Shown here in pieces: positions 23,550 to 32,613 of a stretch of 64,000 nt of DNA (positions are counted from its first letter, which is position 1; each line of letters begins with the position of its first letter). The notes beneath the pieces were generated by a model that was not told where the DNA came from, searched no databases, and saw only the letters and a program-made list of their open reading frames with translations. The translations under genes and the position numbers were made by a program. Origin of the DNA: an uncultured Maribacter sp. (lineage in GTDB: Bacteria > Bacteroidota > Bacteroidia > Flavobacteriales > Flavobacteriaceae); the NCBI GenBank assembly GCA_947498505.1, contig CANMKG010000009.1, positions 1 through 64,000 of the forward strand. Reading direction: 5' to 3'.

Positions 23550-24095
23550 ATGGTACGAAATTATTGGAATGAGGAGTGGAAGATTATTGAGTTTGATGAC
23601 AAGATTTCAAAAGCTGAGAAGTTTAAAATATCTAACCACGGGAGAATTATTAATTGTAAGGGTGAGAAAGAAAAATTAGTTAACCCTACCTATATTAATG
23701 GCTATCAAAACTTGCCATTAAAACAAGAAGTTAATAAAAAGTCAACAAGTAGATATGTTCACAAGTTAATGGCTGAACATTTTTTGGAAAAAAAAGAAGG
23801 TGATCAATATGTAATTCATGTGAATTATGATAAGAAAGATAATCGTCTTGAAAATCTTAAATGGGCTACAAAAAAGGAGAAAGAGGAACATCAATTTTCT
23901 AATCCAGAATATAAAGAAGCCTCAAAACGAAGAAGGTATTCTAAATTAACAGAGGGAAGAGTTCGTTTAATAAAGAAAAAGATTAACGACCCTAATCGAA
24001 AGACCAGGATGAAAATGATTGCCAAACAATTTGGTATTTCTGAAATGCAACTTTATCGTATAAAATCTGGTGAAAACTGGGGTTCTGTGGAATAA
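23550..24095 (+). CDS. NUMOD4/HNH homing-type endonuclease-like protein
   Basis: 181 residues. The N-terminus EEWKIIEF...FKISNHGRI is a NUMOD4 motif. VIHVNYDKKDNRLENLKWATKKE is an HNH_3-like core whose first His-Asn and last Asn-Leu-x-Trp are present. A C-terminal ~45 residues (ISEMQLYRIKSGENWG) look like a helix-turn-helix. Such genes are often mobile, but no intron or flanking repeat is visible. A 210-bp stretch upstream (23340-23549) holds nothing I recognise. Confidence 0.78.
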   Translation: MVRNYWNEEWKIIEFDDKISKAEKFKISNHGRIINCKGEKEKLVNPTYINGYQNLPLKQEVNKKSTSRYVHKLMAEHFLEKKEGDQYVIHVNYDKKDNRLENLKWATKKEKEEHQFSNPEYKEASKRRRYSKLTEGRVRLIKKKINDPNRKTRMKMIAKQFGISEMQLYRIKSGENWGSVE

Positions 24096-24103
24096 TTTAA
24101 AAT

Positions 24104-24820
24104 ATGATTGAAGTTAAGAAGGTTAATTATTCGGATAATGAAACCCACTTTCAAGGTGTTGTTGCCTGGGATAACGCAATAAATGAAGAAAGGCCGGTAA
24201 TACTTATTGCCCATGCTTTTGGAGGGCAGTCAAAATTTGATGAGGATAAAGCTGTTGCATTAGCCAAACAAGGTTATATTGGTTTTGCCATAGATGTTTA
24301 TGGTAAAGGTAAAAGAGGAAGTACGCCAGAAGAGTCAAGAGAACTAATGGGAGTATTAAATAATGATAGGGTATTGTTATTGAAGCGAATGCAACTTTCA
24401 TTAGAAAAAGCGAAGACCTTTGAATTTGCAGATATTAATAAAATTGGAGCTATTGGCTTTTGTTTCGGAGGTAAATGTGTTTTAGATTTAGCCAGATCTG
24501 GGGTAGCAGTAAATGGAGTGGTTTCGTTTCATGGGGTATACGATAAGCCTAATATTCAACACGAAAAAGATATTGAAGCTTCAGTTTTGGTACTACACGG
24601 ATGGGAAGATCCGCTAGCACCAACTGAAGCTGTTTTGAAATTGGCTAATGAGCTTACAGAGCGTAAAGCGGATTGGACAATTACGGCATATGGGCATACT
24701 GGACACTCTTTTACTAATCCTAAAGCTCAATCACGAGATACTGGAATGTTTTTTCAGGAGAAATCAAATCTTAGAGCTTGGCAAAGTATGTTGAATTTTT
24801 TTGATGAAGTATTTGATTAA
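24104..24820 (+). CDS. Dienelactone hydrolase-family protein
   Basis: 238 residues of alpha/beta hydrolase fold. The nucleophile is Cys in AIGFCFGGKCV, with Asp in LHGWEDPLAPT and His in GHTGHSF, giving the Cys-Asp-His triad of dienelactone hydrolases. Physiological substrate unknown. It starts 8 bp after the HNH gene. Confidence 0.88.
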   Translation: MIEVKKVNYSDNETHFQGVVAWDNAINEERPVILIAHAFGGQSKFDEDKAVALAKQGYIGFAIDVYGKGKRGSTPEESRELMGVLNNDRVLLLKRMQLSLEKAKTFEFADINKIGAIGFCFGGKCVLDLARSGVAVNGVVSFHGVYDKPNIQHEKDIEASVLVLHGWEDPLAPTEAVLKLANELTERKADWTITAYGHTGHSFTNPKAQSRDTGMFFQEKSNLRAWQSMLNFFDEVFD

Positions 24821-24845
24821 TTTTTTAAATTTTTGGTAATTACGT

Positions 24846-25958
24846 TCAGTTTTTTAAACCAAAAAATGGTCTAACATACCTCCACCTACGGATTAAAAAC
24901 TCATAAATTAGCCACGAAAAACCAAAAGTTCCTATAATTAGTATGGAGGCTTTTACAGTTAGTGACCAATTTTGATTTATAAGATAATATGCAATTATCA
25001 TCATTACCGTTTGATGTAAAATATAAAAGGGATATACGGCTTCGTTTGCATAGGTTAGCTTTTTACTTTGTTTGTTTAGATATGTTGCAGCGTATCCAAA
25101 TAGTGCTAAAATCCACGACCATAGATTGGTAACTTTTATAAATGCTTCTGTGAAGTGTCTTATTGTAGAGTCCTCATAGGTGTGTGTGATTAAGATTAGT
25201 AACGAAAATGAAACTACTCCTATGCATAAAAAGTATCTTTTTTTCTTTGCTACCGATTGCCAAAAAATATCTTTAGTGGCTACCAGTAGAAAGCCATAAA
25301 AAAACAGGATAAAGCAATTTACAAAATTAAACCAGTCATCAATTAATGCGTGTGTAATTGGAAAATAGGGTTCAAGAAAAGCTTCTAAGAGATATAATGG
25401 TATTATAAAAATGTAAAATCCCAAGGTTTTTGGTATAATCTTACTAATCCAAAAAATTAGTTTGTTTTTCGGATGATTTTTTAAATAAACAATAACGGGA
25501 GCTAACATTAAAGAAAATGCTAACAGGTATGGCAAAAACCATAGATGATGCCAACTTAAATTTCCTTCGGGGTAAATACCGTTAAAAGCTAATGAGGGCC
25601 AATAGTCAAAATAACTGCTATAGAATTCATGTTTATCTAACCTTTCTAAATAGACTTGTGGAGGAACTATAAATAACATTCCAAACAATAGCGGTACACC
25701 AAGTCTTTTGATTCGTTCCCAGGTAAATTGTATACCTGTTCTTTTTTGTAATGCATAAAACGTACCCATACCAGATATTACAAATAAAATGGGTAATCTC
25801 CATTGATTCGTGAAAATCATGGGATAAACTAACCAATCGTAAATCACATTGTTTTTAATGTGAAATCCCCATGGAACAAAAAGCATTCCTACATGGTAAA
25901 AAATGAGTAAGCCAAATACAAGTACTCTTAACCAATCTAAATCGTGTCTTCGCATCAT
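24846..25958 (-). CDS. Acyltransferase 3 family membrane protein
   Basis: 370 residues with about ten hydrophobic segments. RRHDLDWLRVLVFGLLIFYHVGM near the N-terminus and WRLPILFVISGMGTF fit the acyltransferase-3 family (OafA/MdoC-like), which O-acylates sugars or glycans at the membrane. The substrate is unknown. The gene is convergent with the dienelactone hydrolase. Confidence 0.87.
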   Translation of the reverse strand: MMRRHDLDWLRVLVFGLLIFYHVGMLFVPWGFHIKNNVIYDWLVYPMIFTNQWRLPILFVISGMGTFYALQKRTGIQFTWERIKRLGVPLLFGMLFIVPPQVYLERLDKHEFYSSYFDYWPSLAFNGIYPEGNLSWHHLWFLPYLLAFSLMLAPVIVYLKNHPKNKLIFWISKIIPKTLGFYIFIIPLYLLEAFLEPYFPITHALIDDWFNFVNCFILFFYGFLLVATKDIFWQSVAKKKRYFLCIGVVSFSLLILITHTYEDSTIRHFTEAFIKVTNLWSWILALFGYAATYLNKQSKKLTYANEAVYPFYILHQTVMMIIAYYLINQNWSLTVKASILIIGTFGFSWLIYEFLIRRWRYVRPFFGLKN

Positions 25959-26090
25959 ATAAATTTTGAAGCGAAATTAAATTGATTTTAAGTGATGAAA
26001 TTAGAAATGTGATGAAAAACAAGAGAATATGACGAATGACAAAAGCAGTAGAATGAACAGCAAAAGTAAGTGATAAATAACAAACTAAAT

Positions 26091-26930
26091 TTATCTGCTT
26101 TTTATCTTTTTGTTGAAGGAGGTAATCATGTTTCGAGATACCGGTATTTTTTCAGCGTAGTTTTTTAGCTTCAATTTATAGCCTTGAGCATTTCCCGAAA
26201 TGTTTTCGATATGATTAATGTTTACAAGATACGAACGATGCGTTTTTACAATACTCAAGTACGATTGCAATAAGTTTTCAATAGTCTTTATAGGTTTTCT
26301 TTTTAGGGTTTTGGTTCCATCAATAAAAAACAATTCAATATAATTACCATCCGCCTTAATAAACAGTAATTCGTTTAAATTAAACGATAAATCATCAAAA
26401 GCAACATTTTTAGTTTCGAGAGTTCTAATATTTTGTTTTCCGTTAAGAGTAGAAGCATTTTTTACATTTTTAGCGTATAATCTATTGAAATTTATAGGGA
26501 TTATAATTAACATGAATAGCGTGCCCACCATGAAAGTGTTGCTAATTTCCTCAAAAAAATATTGCCAAGACCAATTGTTAGGATTATTGTAAATGATATC
26601 TCTTATAAGAAATTGAGATATTCCAATAAGGAGCAGAAACAGAATAATCAAGAGTAATTCTTTTTTTATATTCCATTGTTCAGTAATACTATGAGGCATT
26701 TTAAAAAAAGAAAATATAATTATCAAAAAAACGGGAGTTATAGAATGTATAAGTGAAATGTAAAAATAATCCATTTTGTGTTCAGGAGAATACACATGAA
26801 ACGGTTCAAACAAGTAGTTGAAAAAAAGAGACATCAAGAATAAAACTCCAGTAACAATCCATAAAGTTTTTCCGCGGTAATAATATGGGTATTCTTGCGC
26901 AAGAATATTTGTTATATACTTTGTGGTCAT
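26091..26930 (-). CDS. Membrane-anchored LytTR transcriptional regulator
   Basis: 279 residues. Four hydrophobic segments in the first ~150 residues are followed by a LytTR DNA-binding domain (ELLFIKADGNYIELFFIDG ... LLQSYLSIVKTHRSYLVNINHIENI ... IPVSRN). It is a regulator with its own sensor-like membrane part and no adjacent histidine kinase. Confidence 0.9.
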   Translation of the reverse strand: MTTKYITNILAQEYPYYYRGKTLWIVTGVLFLMSLFFNYLFEPFHVYSPEHKMDYFYISLIHSITPVFLIIIFSFFKMPHSITEQWNIKKELLLIILFLLLIGISQFLIRDIIYNNPNNWSWQYFFEEISNTFMVGTLFMLIIIPINFNRLYAKNVKNASTLNGKQNIRTLETKNVAFDDLSFNLNELLFIKADGNYIELFFIDGTKTLKRKPIKTIENLLQSYLSIVKTHRSYLVNINHIENISGNAQGYKLKLKNYAEKIPVSRNMITSFNKKIKSR

Positions 26931-26990
26931 CTAAAGATTGGTTGAACGAAAAATTTAGGACAATAAGGTAAGTTGTTTTGTAGAATAATA

Positions 26991-27028
26991 AAAAAGGGTC
27001 TTTAAATTTTAAGAAAAGACCCTTTTGT
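26991..27028 (-). terminator. Terminator-like hairpin between the LytTR and amidohydrolase genes
   Basis: AAAAGGGTCTTT and AAAGACCCTTTT form a ~12-bp stem with an A/T loop. A/T runs on both sides make it usable in both directions. It sits downstream of the amidohydrolase pair on the minus strand. Confidence 0.75.
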
Positions 27029-27048
27029 TAAATATGTTTGTTAGCTAT

Positions 27049-28338
27049 TTATTTTCCGTTGTATTTGCTCATATAGCGTTTCCAAAGCTCAGTTTGGTGA
27101 GTTTCTAAAGAAACTGTTCTACCGTCAATAAACGCATGTGTAAGCTGATTAGTTCGCATATCTAAAGCATCTCCTTCTGAAATAAAAAGTGTTGCACTTT
27201 TTCCAACAGCAAGTGTACCATACATATCATCAATACCTAGAATTTTTGCTGTATTTCCTGTAATTAATTGTAGTGCTTTTTCTTTAGCTAAACCTTGCCC
27301 AACAACCTGCCCAGCATAAAAAGGAAGATTTCTAGTTTGAAAATTTGAAGCACTTCCATTTTGAATACCTACTAACAATCCCGCATCAACTAATAGTTTT
27401 GGAAGTTTATAGGGTAAGTCATAATCTTCATCATCTTTAGTTGGCAAACTATGAGTGAATTGAACTAAGACGGGTACATTTTGGGTTTTTAATAACTGGG
27501 TTGTCTTATAAGCTTCATAACCTCCAACTAAGACTAAATTGGTAATATTACTGGCTTTAAGACTACTTATAGCATCAATAATTTCGTATTCTCCGTTTGC
27601 ATACACATAAAGCTTTTGGGCGCCTTTAAAAACACCTTGCATTGCGGAAAAGGCAAGATTTTCTTCTTTAGCAGCACTTTTGCCATATGCTTTTGCATTT
27701 TCAAGAAAATGAATCACTTCATCTAATTGCTGTTGGTATTTTTTGTTTGGAATAAAACCTTTAGGTTCTCCCATCCACCATTTTCCTTTTCGATATTTAC
27801 TTGGCCAATTTAGATGGATACCATCGTCTACTTTTATTGCGGCATCTTCCCAGTTCCAGGCATCAAACTGCACAATAGAAGAAGTTCCAGAAATACGACC
27901 ACCTTTAGGAGTTATTTGCCCCAAAAGTACACCGTTAGGACGCATACTTTCTACCACCTTAGATTCCGTATTGTATGCAATTAAACTGCGAACATGCGGA
28001 ATAAAATCACCTATTTCATCTTTGTCATCACTTGCTCTTACTGCATTTACTTCAATAAGTCCTAACTCTTTAGAAGGAGCAATGAAACCAGGGTAAACAT
28101 GTTTTCCGGTAGCGTTTATGGTTTTACCTTTAGGAGTAACATTTTGACCAATTTTAGTAATTTTTCCGTTTTCAAAAACTAAGGTGCAGTTTTCAATAAC
28201 GCTGCCATCACCAATGTGTACAAAAGCATTAGTAATAGAAATTGTTTCGGTTTGTTTTTTACCCGGAGTTTGTTGCGCTATAAGCCCAGCAGATGTTGTT
28301 AGGAAAACAAAGTATATGATATATATTAAATTTTTCAT
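27049..28338 (-). CDS. Amidohydrolase-family protein lacking the HxH metal motif
   Basis: 429 residues with a signal peptide (cleavage near GLIAQQ). It keeps the small beta-sandwich and the ATGKHVYPGFI lead-in, but where active enzymes have DxHxH this one reads APSKELG, so the first two metal ligands are gone. The C-terminal SATLFISEGDALD region is typical. It follows the 984-residue amidohydrolase by 13 bp and may be a non-catalytic partner. Confidence 0.82.
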   Translation of the reverse strand: MKNLIYIIYFVFLTTSAGLIAQQTPGKKQTETISITNAFVHIGDGSVIENCTLVFENGKITKIGQNVTPKGKTINATGKHVYPGFIAPSKELGLIEVNAVRASDDKDEIGDFIPHVRSLIAYNTESKVVESMRPNGVLLGQITPKGGRISGTSSIVQFDAWNWEDAAIKVDDGIHLNWPSKYRKGKWWMGEPKGFIPNKKYQQQLDEVIHFLENAKAYGKSAAKEENLAFSAMQGVFKGAQKLYVYANGEYEIIDAISSLKASNITNLVLVGGYEAYKTTQLLKTQNVPVLVQFTHSLPTKDDEDYDLPYKLPKLLVDAGLLVGIQNGSASNFQTRNLPFYAGQVVGQGLAKEKALQLITGNTAKILGIDDMYGTLAVGKSATLFISEGDALDMRTNQLTHAFIDGRTVSLETHQTELWKRYMSKYNGK

Positions 28339-28351
28339 CTTTCTGTATTTT

Positions 28352-31306
28352 TTATAAACTGTCGCAATGTAATTGCTCTTTTTTACTTTGCTTAGGTGCT
28401 TGAGTATCTGCTCCGTTAGCTTTTTCTTTCAGCATTAAATTAATAAGCTGATTGCGTTCTTTTTGGATGTCATCACGGTTTTTCTTATCCATTTCGAGGT
28501 CAAAATAGGTAGCACCTTCTATAATAGTTTTTTCAGCTTTTGCATAAACCGATAGAGGATTATGACTCCATAAAACAACGTCAGCGTCTTTACCTACTTT
28601 TATGCTTCCAACCCTATCATCAATATGTAAAAGTTGAGCTGGGTTTATCGTAACCATTTTCCAAGCCTCTTCTTCAGAAACACCTCCGTACTTTACAACT
28701 TTACCGGCTTCTTGATTTAGTCTTCTAGACATTTCAGCATCATCACTATTAATGGCTACGGTAACTCCTTGACTCTGCATAATAGCTGCATTGTAGGGTA
28801 TAGCGTCATTAACTTCAAATTTATAAGCCCACCAATCACTAAAAGTTGAAGCACCAACCCCATGAGCTTTCATTTTATCGGCAACTTTATACCCTTCTAG
28901 TATATGGGTGAATGTGTTTACTTTGAAGTTGAATTTTTCAGCAACTTTCATTAACATATTAATCTCGCTTTGCACATAGGAGTGACAACTAATAAAACGT
29001 TCACCATTTAATATTTCGGCTATTACTTCCATTTCTTCATCATATCTATAAGGTTTGCCACTTTTCTTTTTAGTGTCATACTCTTTTGCCATTTGGAAGT
29101 AACTCATAAACACCTGTTCAACACCCATTCTGGTTTGCGGAAAACGAGAAAAACTTCCCCAGTTAGATTGTTTTACATTTTCACCCAAAGCAAATTTTAT
29201 AAATTTAGGAGAGTTAGAATAAATTAATTTATCAGCAGTTTCACCCCATTTAAATTTTAAAATAGCGGAACGTCCACCAATAGGATTTGCAGAGCCATGA
29301 AGCAGTTGGGCAGAAGTTACCCCTCCTGCTAGGTCGCGGTAAATGCCTATATGTTCAGAATCAACAACATCTTCCATTTTTACTTCTGCAGTAGAATTGT
29401 GCCCAGCTTCATTAACAGCAAGCGCTGCTATATGTGTATGCTCGTCAATTATTCCTGCGGTTAAATGTTTACCGGTAGCATCAATAGTTTTGGCACCATT
29501 TGCTTTGAGATTTGTGCCAATTTTAGTAATCTTTCCATTTTTGATTAAAACATCAGTATTTTTTAAAATACCATCTTCCTCACTTGTCCAAACCGTAGCA
29601 TTCTTAAATAAAAGTGTTTCCTGTTTTGGTTTTGTTTTAAATCCGTAGCCCACATTAGGAAATGTTACTGGAACAATTGTAGGAGAACCATCGGTTTTTT
29701 TCACTGCTTTTTCTTTTTCCTTAAATGGGGCTGTTTTGGTAGCAGTAAAATTAGATTCGTTTCCGTTTGGTAATATTGCTTTACCAGTTATGTTTTCTGA
29801 GGCACTATTTATTAAGCTTGATAATCTATATTTTTTTGCTTCATCTTTAGAAGCAAATGAAAGGGTTATCCAGTTATTTTTATAACTAAATTTTGATTTT
29901 ACTACCGCAGTATCCTTCTTGACTTCAACTTTTGGTTTGTTGGCGGTTCCGGTAATGTCTAAACTATAATTTATTCCTGAAATAGGTAAGGTGTAACTGC
30001 CTCTGATATCTTTTTTAGAAATATCATTAATAACATTTTTGTAGCCCTGAACCCAGTTTTCGTAAAGAACGGTTGATGCATCAAAAATATCTCCAGAAGT
30101 GATTAAAAAATTAGCATAACGGCCTGTTTGTAAAGAGCCTATTTCGTCTGATTTTCTTAGAATAGAGGCGGGAACTGTAGTCAAAGCTTTTAGTGCATCA
30201 GTTTTTGACAGTCCGTGCTTTATGGCTTTTATAATGTTTGCCTTAAAATTGCTAGGAGATTTTAATCCGTTTAATGTAAAGGAAAAAGGAACACCGCTAT
30301 CGGCAAGTACTTTTGGGTTTGTTGGAGCCTGATTCCAATGGCGCATATCCTCTAAAGTAACATAATTGGCGTCATAGGAGTTAGATACATCAAATGCTTT
30401 TGGAAAGTTTAACGGAAGAATAAATTTAGCGTTTGTTGCTTTTATTTCATCAATGATTTCGTACTCATTCCCTCCACCTAAAATTGCATATTGAAATCCG
30501 TTTGCATCACCAATTTTATCTGCTCTAATGGCATTGTCTTTATCCTTAGCTTCAAATATTTGAACAAGAGCTTTGTTAGCGTTTAAAGCTTCTAGTGAGC
30601 GGTCTTTAGTTTCAGAATTCCCTTGAGCATACCATTTAGCGTCTGCATACATTTGTCGTAATAAGGCTAAGGCTCCCATTAATGATGTTGGATAGGCTTG
30701 CTCCTTAGTAACACTTCTGGTAAATGATAAGTATTGAGCAGATTTATCATCAACAATACGTTTAGCATCGCCACCGCTCGTATTCAAAGCAATTAAAATT
30801 CCTGTACCTCTTACAATACCATCTTGTATATGAGAGTTGACTACTCCAAAACCTGCTTTGCGTAATTCTTTTGCACTTTTGTCATCGTATTTAAATTTAG
30901 AATTAGCACTGTTTTCAGGCATTATATGGTCATTCCAATAAAAACCTTCTCTAGACGGGTTGTATTGGTCTGGTCTGCCAGAAAATGATTTCTTTTTTGG
31001 TTGTTCTACCCCAAAATTAGAATACACATCAATAAACGAAGGGTATATAAATTTTCCTGCTAAATCTACCTTTACGGCATTTTTAGGAATGTTAACGCTT
31101 TGCCCAACTTGAACAACTTTACCATTTTGAATTACCAATGTACCTTTGTCTATAACCTGATTAGGGGTTACGTAAATTTTGGCATTGGTAAATACTGTGT
31201 AGTTGTTGTTTTTTGATTTTACACCATCATTTTCAGGAAAATAATCTTGAGCAAATAGTGACCCACTACACCATAAAAGGCATAGCGATAAAAGTCTCAT
31301 TTTCAT
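28352..31306 (-). CDS. Large secreted amidohydrolase, two amidohydrolase halves
   Basis: 984 residues with a signal peptide (SGSLFAQ). The N-terminal half (~40-440) has the fold but reads FIDVYSNFG in place of DxHxH. The C-terminal half (~575-960) has DEHTHIAAL, CHSYVQ, FTHILEGY and INSDDAEMSRR, so it keeps the metal His and Asp residues. This points to one active and one degenerate half. Substrate unknown; related proteins are annotated imidazolonepropionase-like. Confidence 0.85.
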   Translation of the reverse strand: MKMRLLSLCLLWCSGSLFAQDYFPENDGVKSKNNNYTVFTNAKIYVTPNQVIDKGTLVIQNGKVVQVGQSVNIPKNAVKVDLAGKFIYPSFIDVYSNFGVEQPKKKSFSGRPDQYNPSREGFYWNDHIMPENSANSKFKYDDKSAKELRKAGFGVVNSHIQDGIVRGTGILIALNTSGGDAKRIVDDKSAQYLSFTRSVTKEQAYPTSLMGALALLRQMYADAKWYAQGNSETKDRSLEALNANKALVQIFEAKDKDNAIRADKIGDANGFQYAILGGGNEYEIIDEIKATNAKFILPLNFPKAFDVSNSYDANYVTLEDMRHWNQAPTNPKVLADSGVPFSFTLNGLKSPSNFKANIIKAIKHGLSKTDALKALTTVPASILRKSDEIGSLQTGRYANFLITSGDIFDASTVLYENWVQGYKNVINDISKKDIRGSYTLPISGINYSLDITGTANKPKVEVKKDTAVVKSKFSYKNNWITLSFASKDEAKKYRLSSLINSASENITGKAILPNGNESNFTATKTAPFKEKEKAVKKTDGSPTIVPVTFPNVGYGFKTKPKQETLLFKNATVWTSEEDGILKNTDVLIKNGKITKIGTNLKANGAKTIDATGKHLTAGIIDEHTHIAALAVNEAGHNSTAEVKMEDVVDSEHIGIYRDLAGGVTSAQLLHGSANPIGGRSAILKFKWGETADKLIYSNSPKFIKFALGENVKQSNWGSFSRFPQTRMGVEQVFMSYFQMAKEYDTKKKSGKPYRYDEEMEVIAEILNGERFISCHSYVQSEINMLMKVAEKFNFKVNTFTHILEGYKVADKMKAHGVGASTFSDWWAYKFEVNDAIPYNAAIMQSQGVTVAINSDDAEMSRRLNQEAGKVVKYGGVSEEEAWKMVTINPAQLLHIDDRVGSIKVGKDADVVLWSHNPLSVYAKAEKTIIEGATYFDLEMDKKNRDDIQKERNQLINLMLKEKANGADTQAPKQSKKEQLHCDSL

Positions 31307-31425
31307 ACGCGAATATTAAATTAATTAGTCCGTTTAAAGATAGAGTTTAATGGAGATTTATCAGCTCTTTTAAAAATTCTTTAACATTACATTAAGAAAT
31401 TTAATTGTATTAACTTTTTAAAGTT

Positions 31426-32493
31426 CTATAAAGGGTGTTTTTTATGGTAAGTAACGAATAAGCCAACTACTGAGCTGTAGCTTTTAATACCTTCTTTTTG
31501 ATTATTGGCTTTTAAAAACGTATTATAAATTGATTTAAAAATGGGTTCCATGGGATTTTCATAACTTTTCCAAAAATCATTAACCTCTTGAAAGTTTTTT
31601 AGTATTCCTGCATTGACCAATATAATAAGTTCACTATACAGTTTTTTGTCAACAGCTTTAATGTTACTCAAACAATAACCTAATGCGTAAGCATAACCAG
31701 AATATTGAAATAAAACATCTTTGTTATTAATAGTAACAATGTAACCTATTAAATTAGTTTCATTTTCAGCAGAATATCCCAATTGGTGTCCAATTTCATG
31801 ACCGCTTACTACCGGAAATCTAAAATTTGGTAATTTACCATTGACTTGACTTTCATGAGTAAACGGATTCAAATATCCGCCATAGCCCATATAACTTAGC
31901 ACAGTGCTAAAAACAGATTTTTTAATACTTGCTTTTTGATAACTTAAAAAAGGAAATGTTGTACCTAGGTTTTTGTAACCCGAAATGGTTTTTTCAAAGA
32001 TTTCATTTTTGGTATACGGAAAATCAACTTTAAGTGTTGAATCATTGGTAATTGTTAGATGTAGCTCATTAGTTTTGTTAATTAGATTTTTAGTGAAGCT
32101 AACAAGCTCATCTTTCGTATATGTTTCCTCAAGTTGCAATTTATTGGAAATAGGTAGTCTATAGTAATTAAAAGCCCATGAGATATGAAAGGTAAAATAT
32201 GCTACAGATAGAACCATCACAATATTTCTGATAAAGAGCTTGGGGTGTTTTTTAATGTACTTTCTATGATAAAAAAGGTATCCTATTGACAGGCATATGA
32301 TGACAAAATAAATAATATCTCCAATGGAAAAAGGAATCCATCCTAAAAGAAATCTGAAAAATTTTGAAATAACAGGATAAGCACCATTGCTATAGTATTG
32401 CTCAACAAAATCTGGATAACTTCCAAGTAGTTTTACCACAAGAATTTGAGGAAGTAATGCCCAAGCAATTCCGTTTTTTAATCTGTCCTTCAT
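31426..32493 (-). CDS. DUF3810 membrane protein with an HExxH motif
   Basis: 355 residues. Three hydrophobic segments lie in the first ~110 residues. The rest carries VVSGHEIGHQLGYSAENETNL, a zincin-like HEIGH with a following Glu/Asn segment. It may be a membrane zinc peptidase; no activity is known to me for DUF3810. Confidence 0.83.
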   Translation of the reverse strand: MKDRLKNGIAWALLPQILVVKLLGSYPDFVEQYYSNGAYPVISKFFRFLLGWIPFSIGDIIYFVIICLSIGYLFYHRKYIKKHPKLFIRNIVMVLSVAYFTFHISWAFNYYRLPISNKLQLEETYTKDELVSFTKNLINKTNELHLTITNDSTLKVDFPYTKNEIFEKTISGYKNLGTTFPFLSYQKASIKKSVFSTVLSYMGYGGYLNPFTHESQVNGKLPNFRFPVVSGHEIGHQLGYSAENETNLIGYIVTINNKDVLFQYSGYAYALGYCLSNIKAVDKKLYSELIILVNAGILKNFQEVNDFWKSYENPMEPIFKSIYNTFLKANNQKEGIKSYSSVVGLFVTYHKKHPL

Positions 32494-32586
32494 TCTCTCA
32501 AAAATACTAAAACTTTACCGTTGCAACAGATAATATTTTGCCATAAAAACTTCTTTTTAGTATATAATAGCACAAGTAGTAATATG

Positions 32587-32594
32587 TATCTTTG
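32587..32594 (+). promoter_or_regulatory. Bacteroidota -7 element (TATCTTTG) before pepD
   Basis: Matches TAnnTTTG, 20 bp before the pepD ATG. No good TTTG box is found at the usual distance upstream, so only the -7 part is supported. Confidence 0.4.
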
Positions 32595-32613
32595 GATGTA
32601 AATACGTTTTAAT

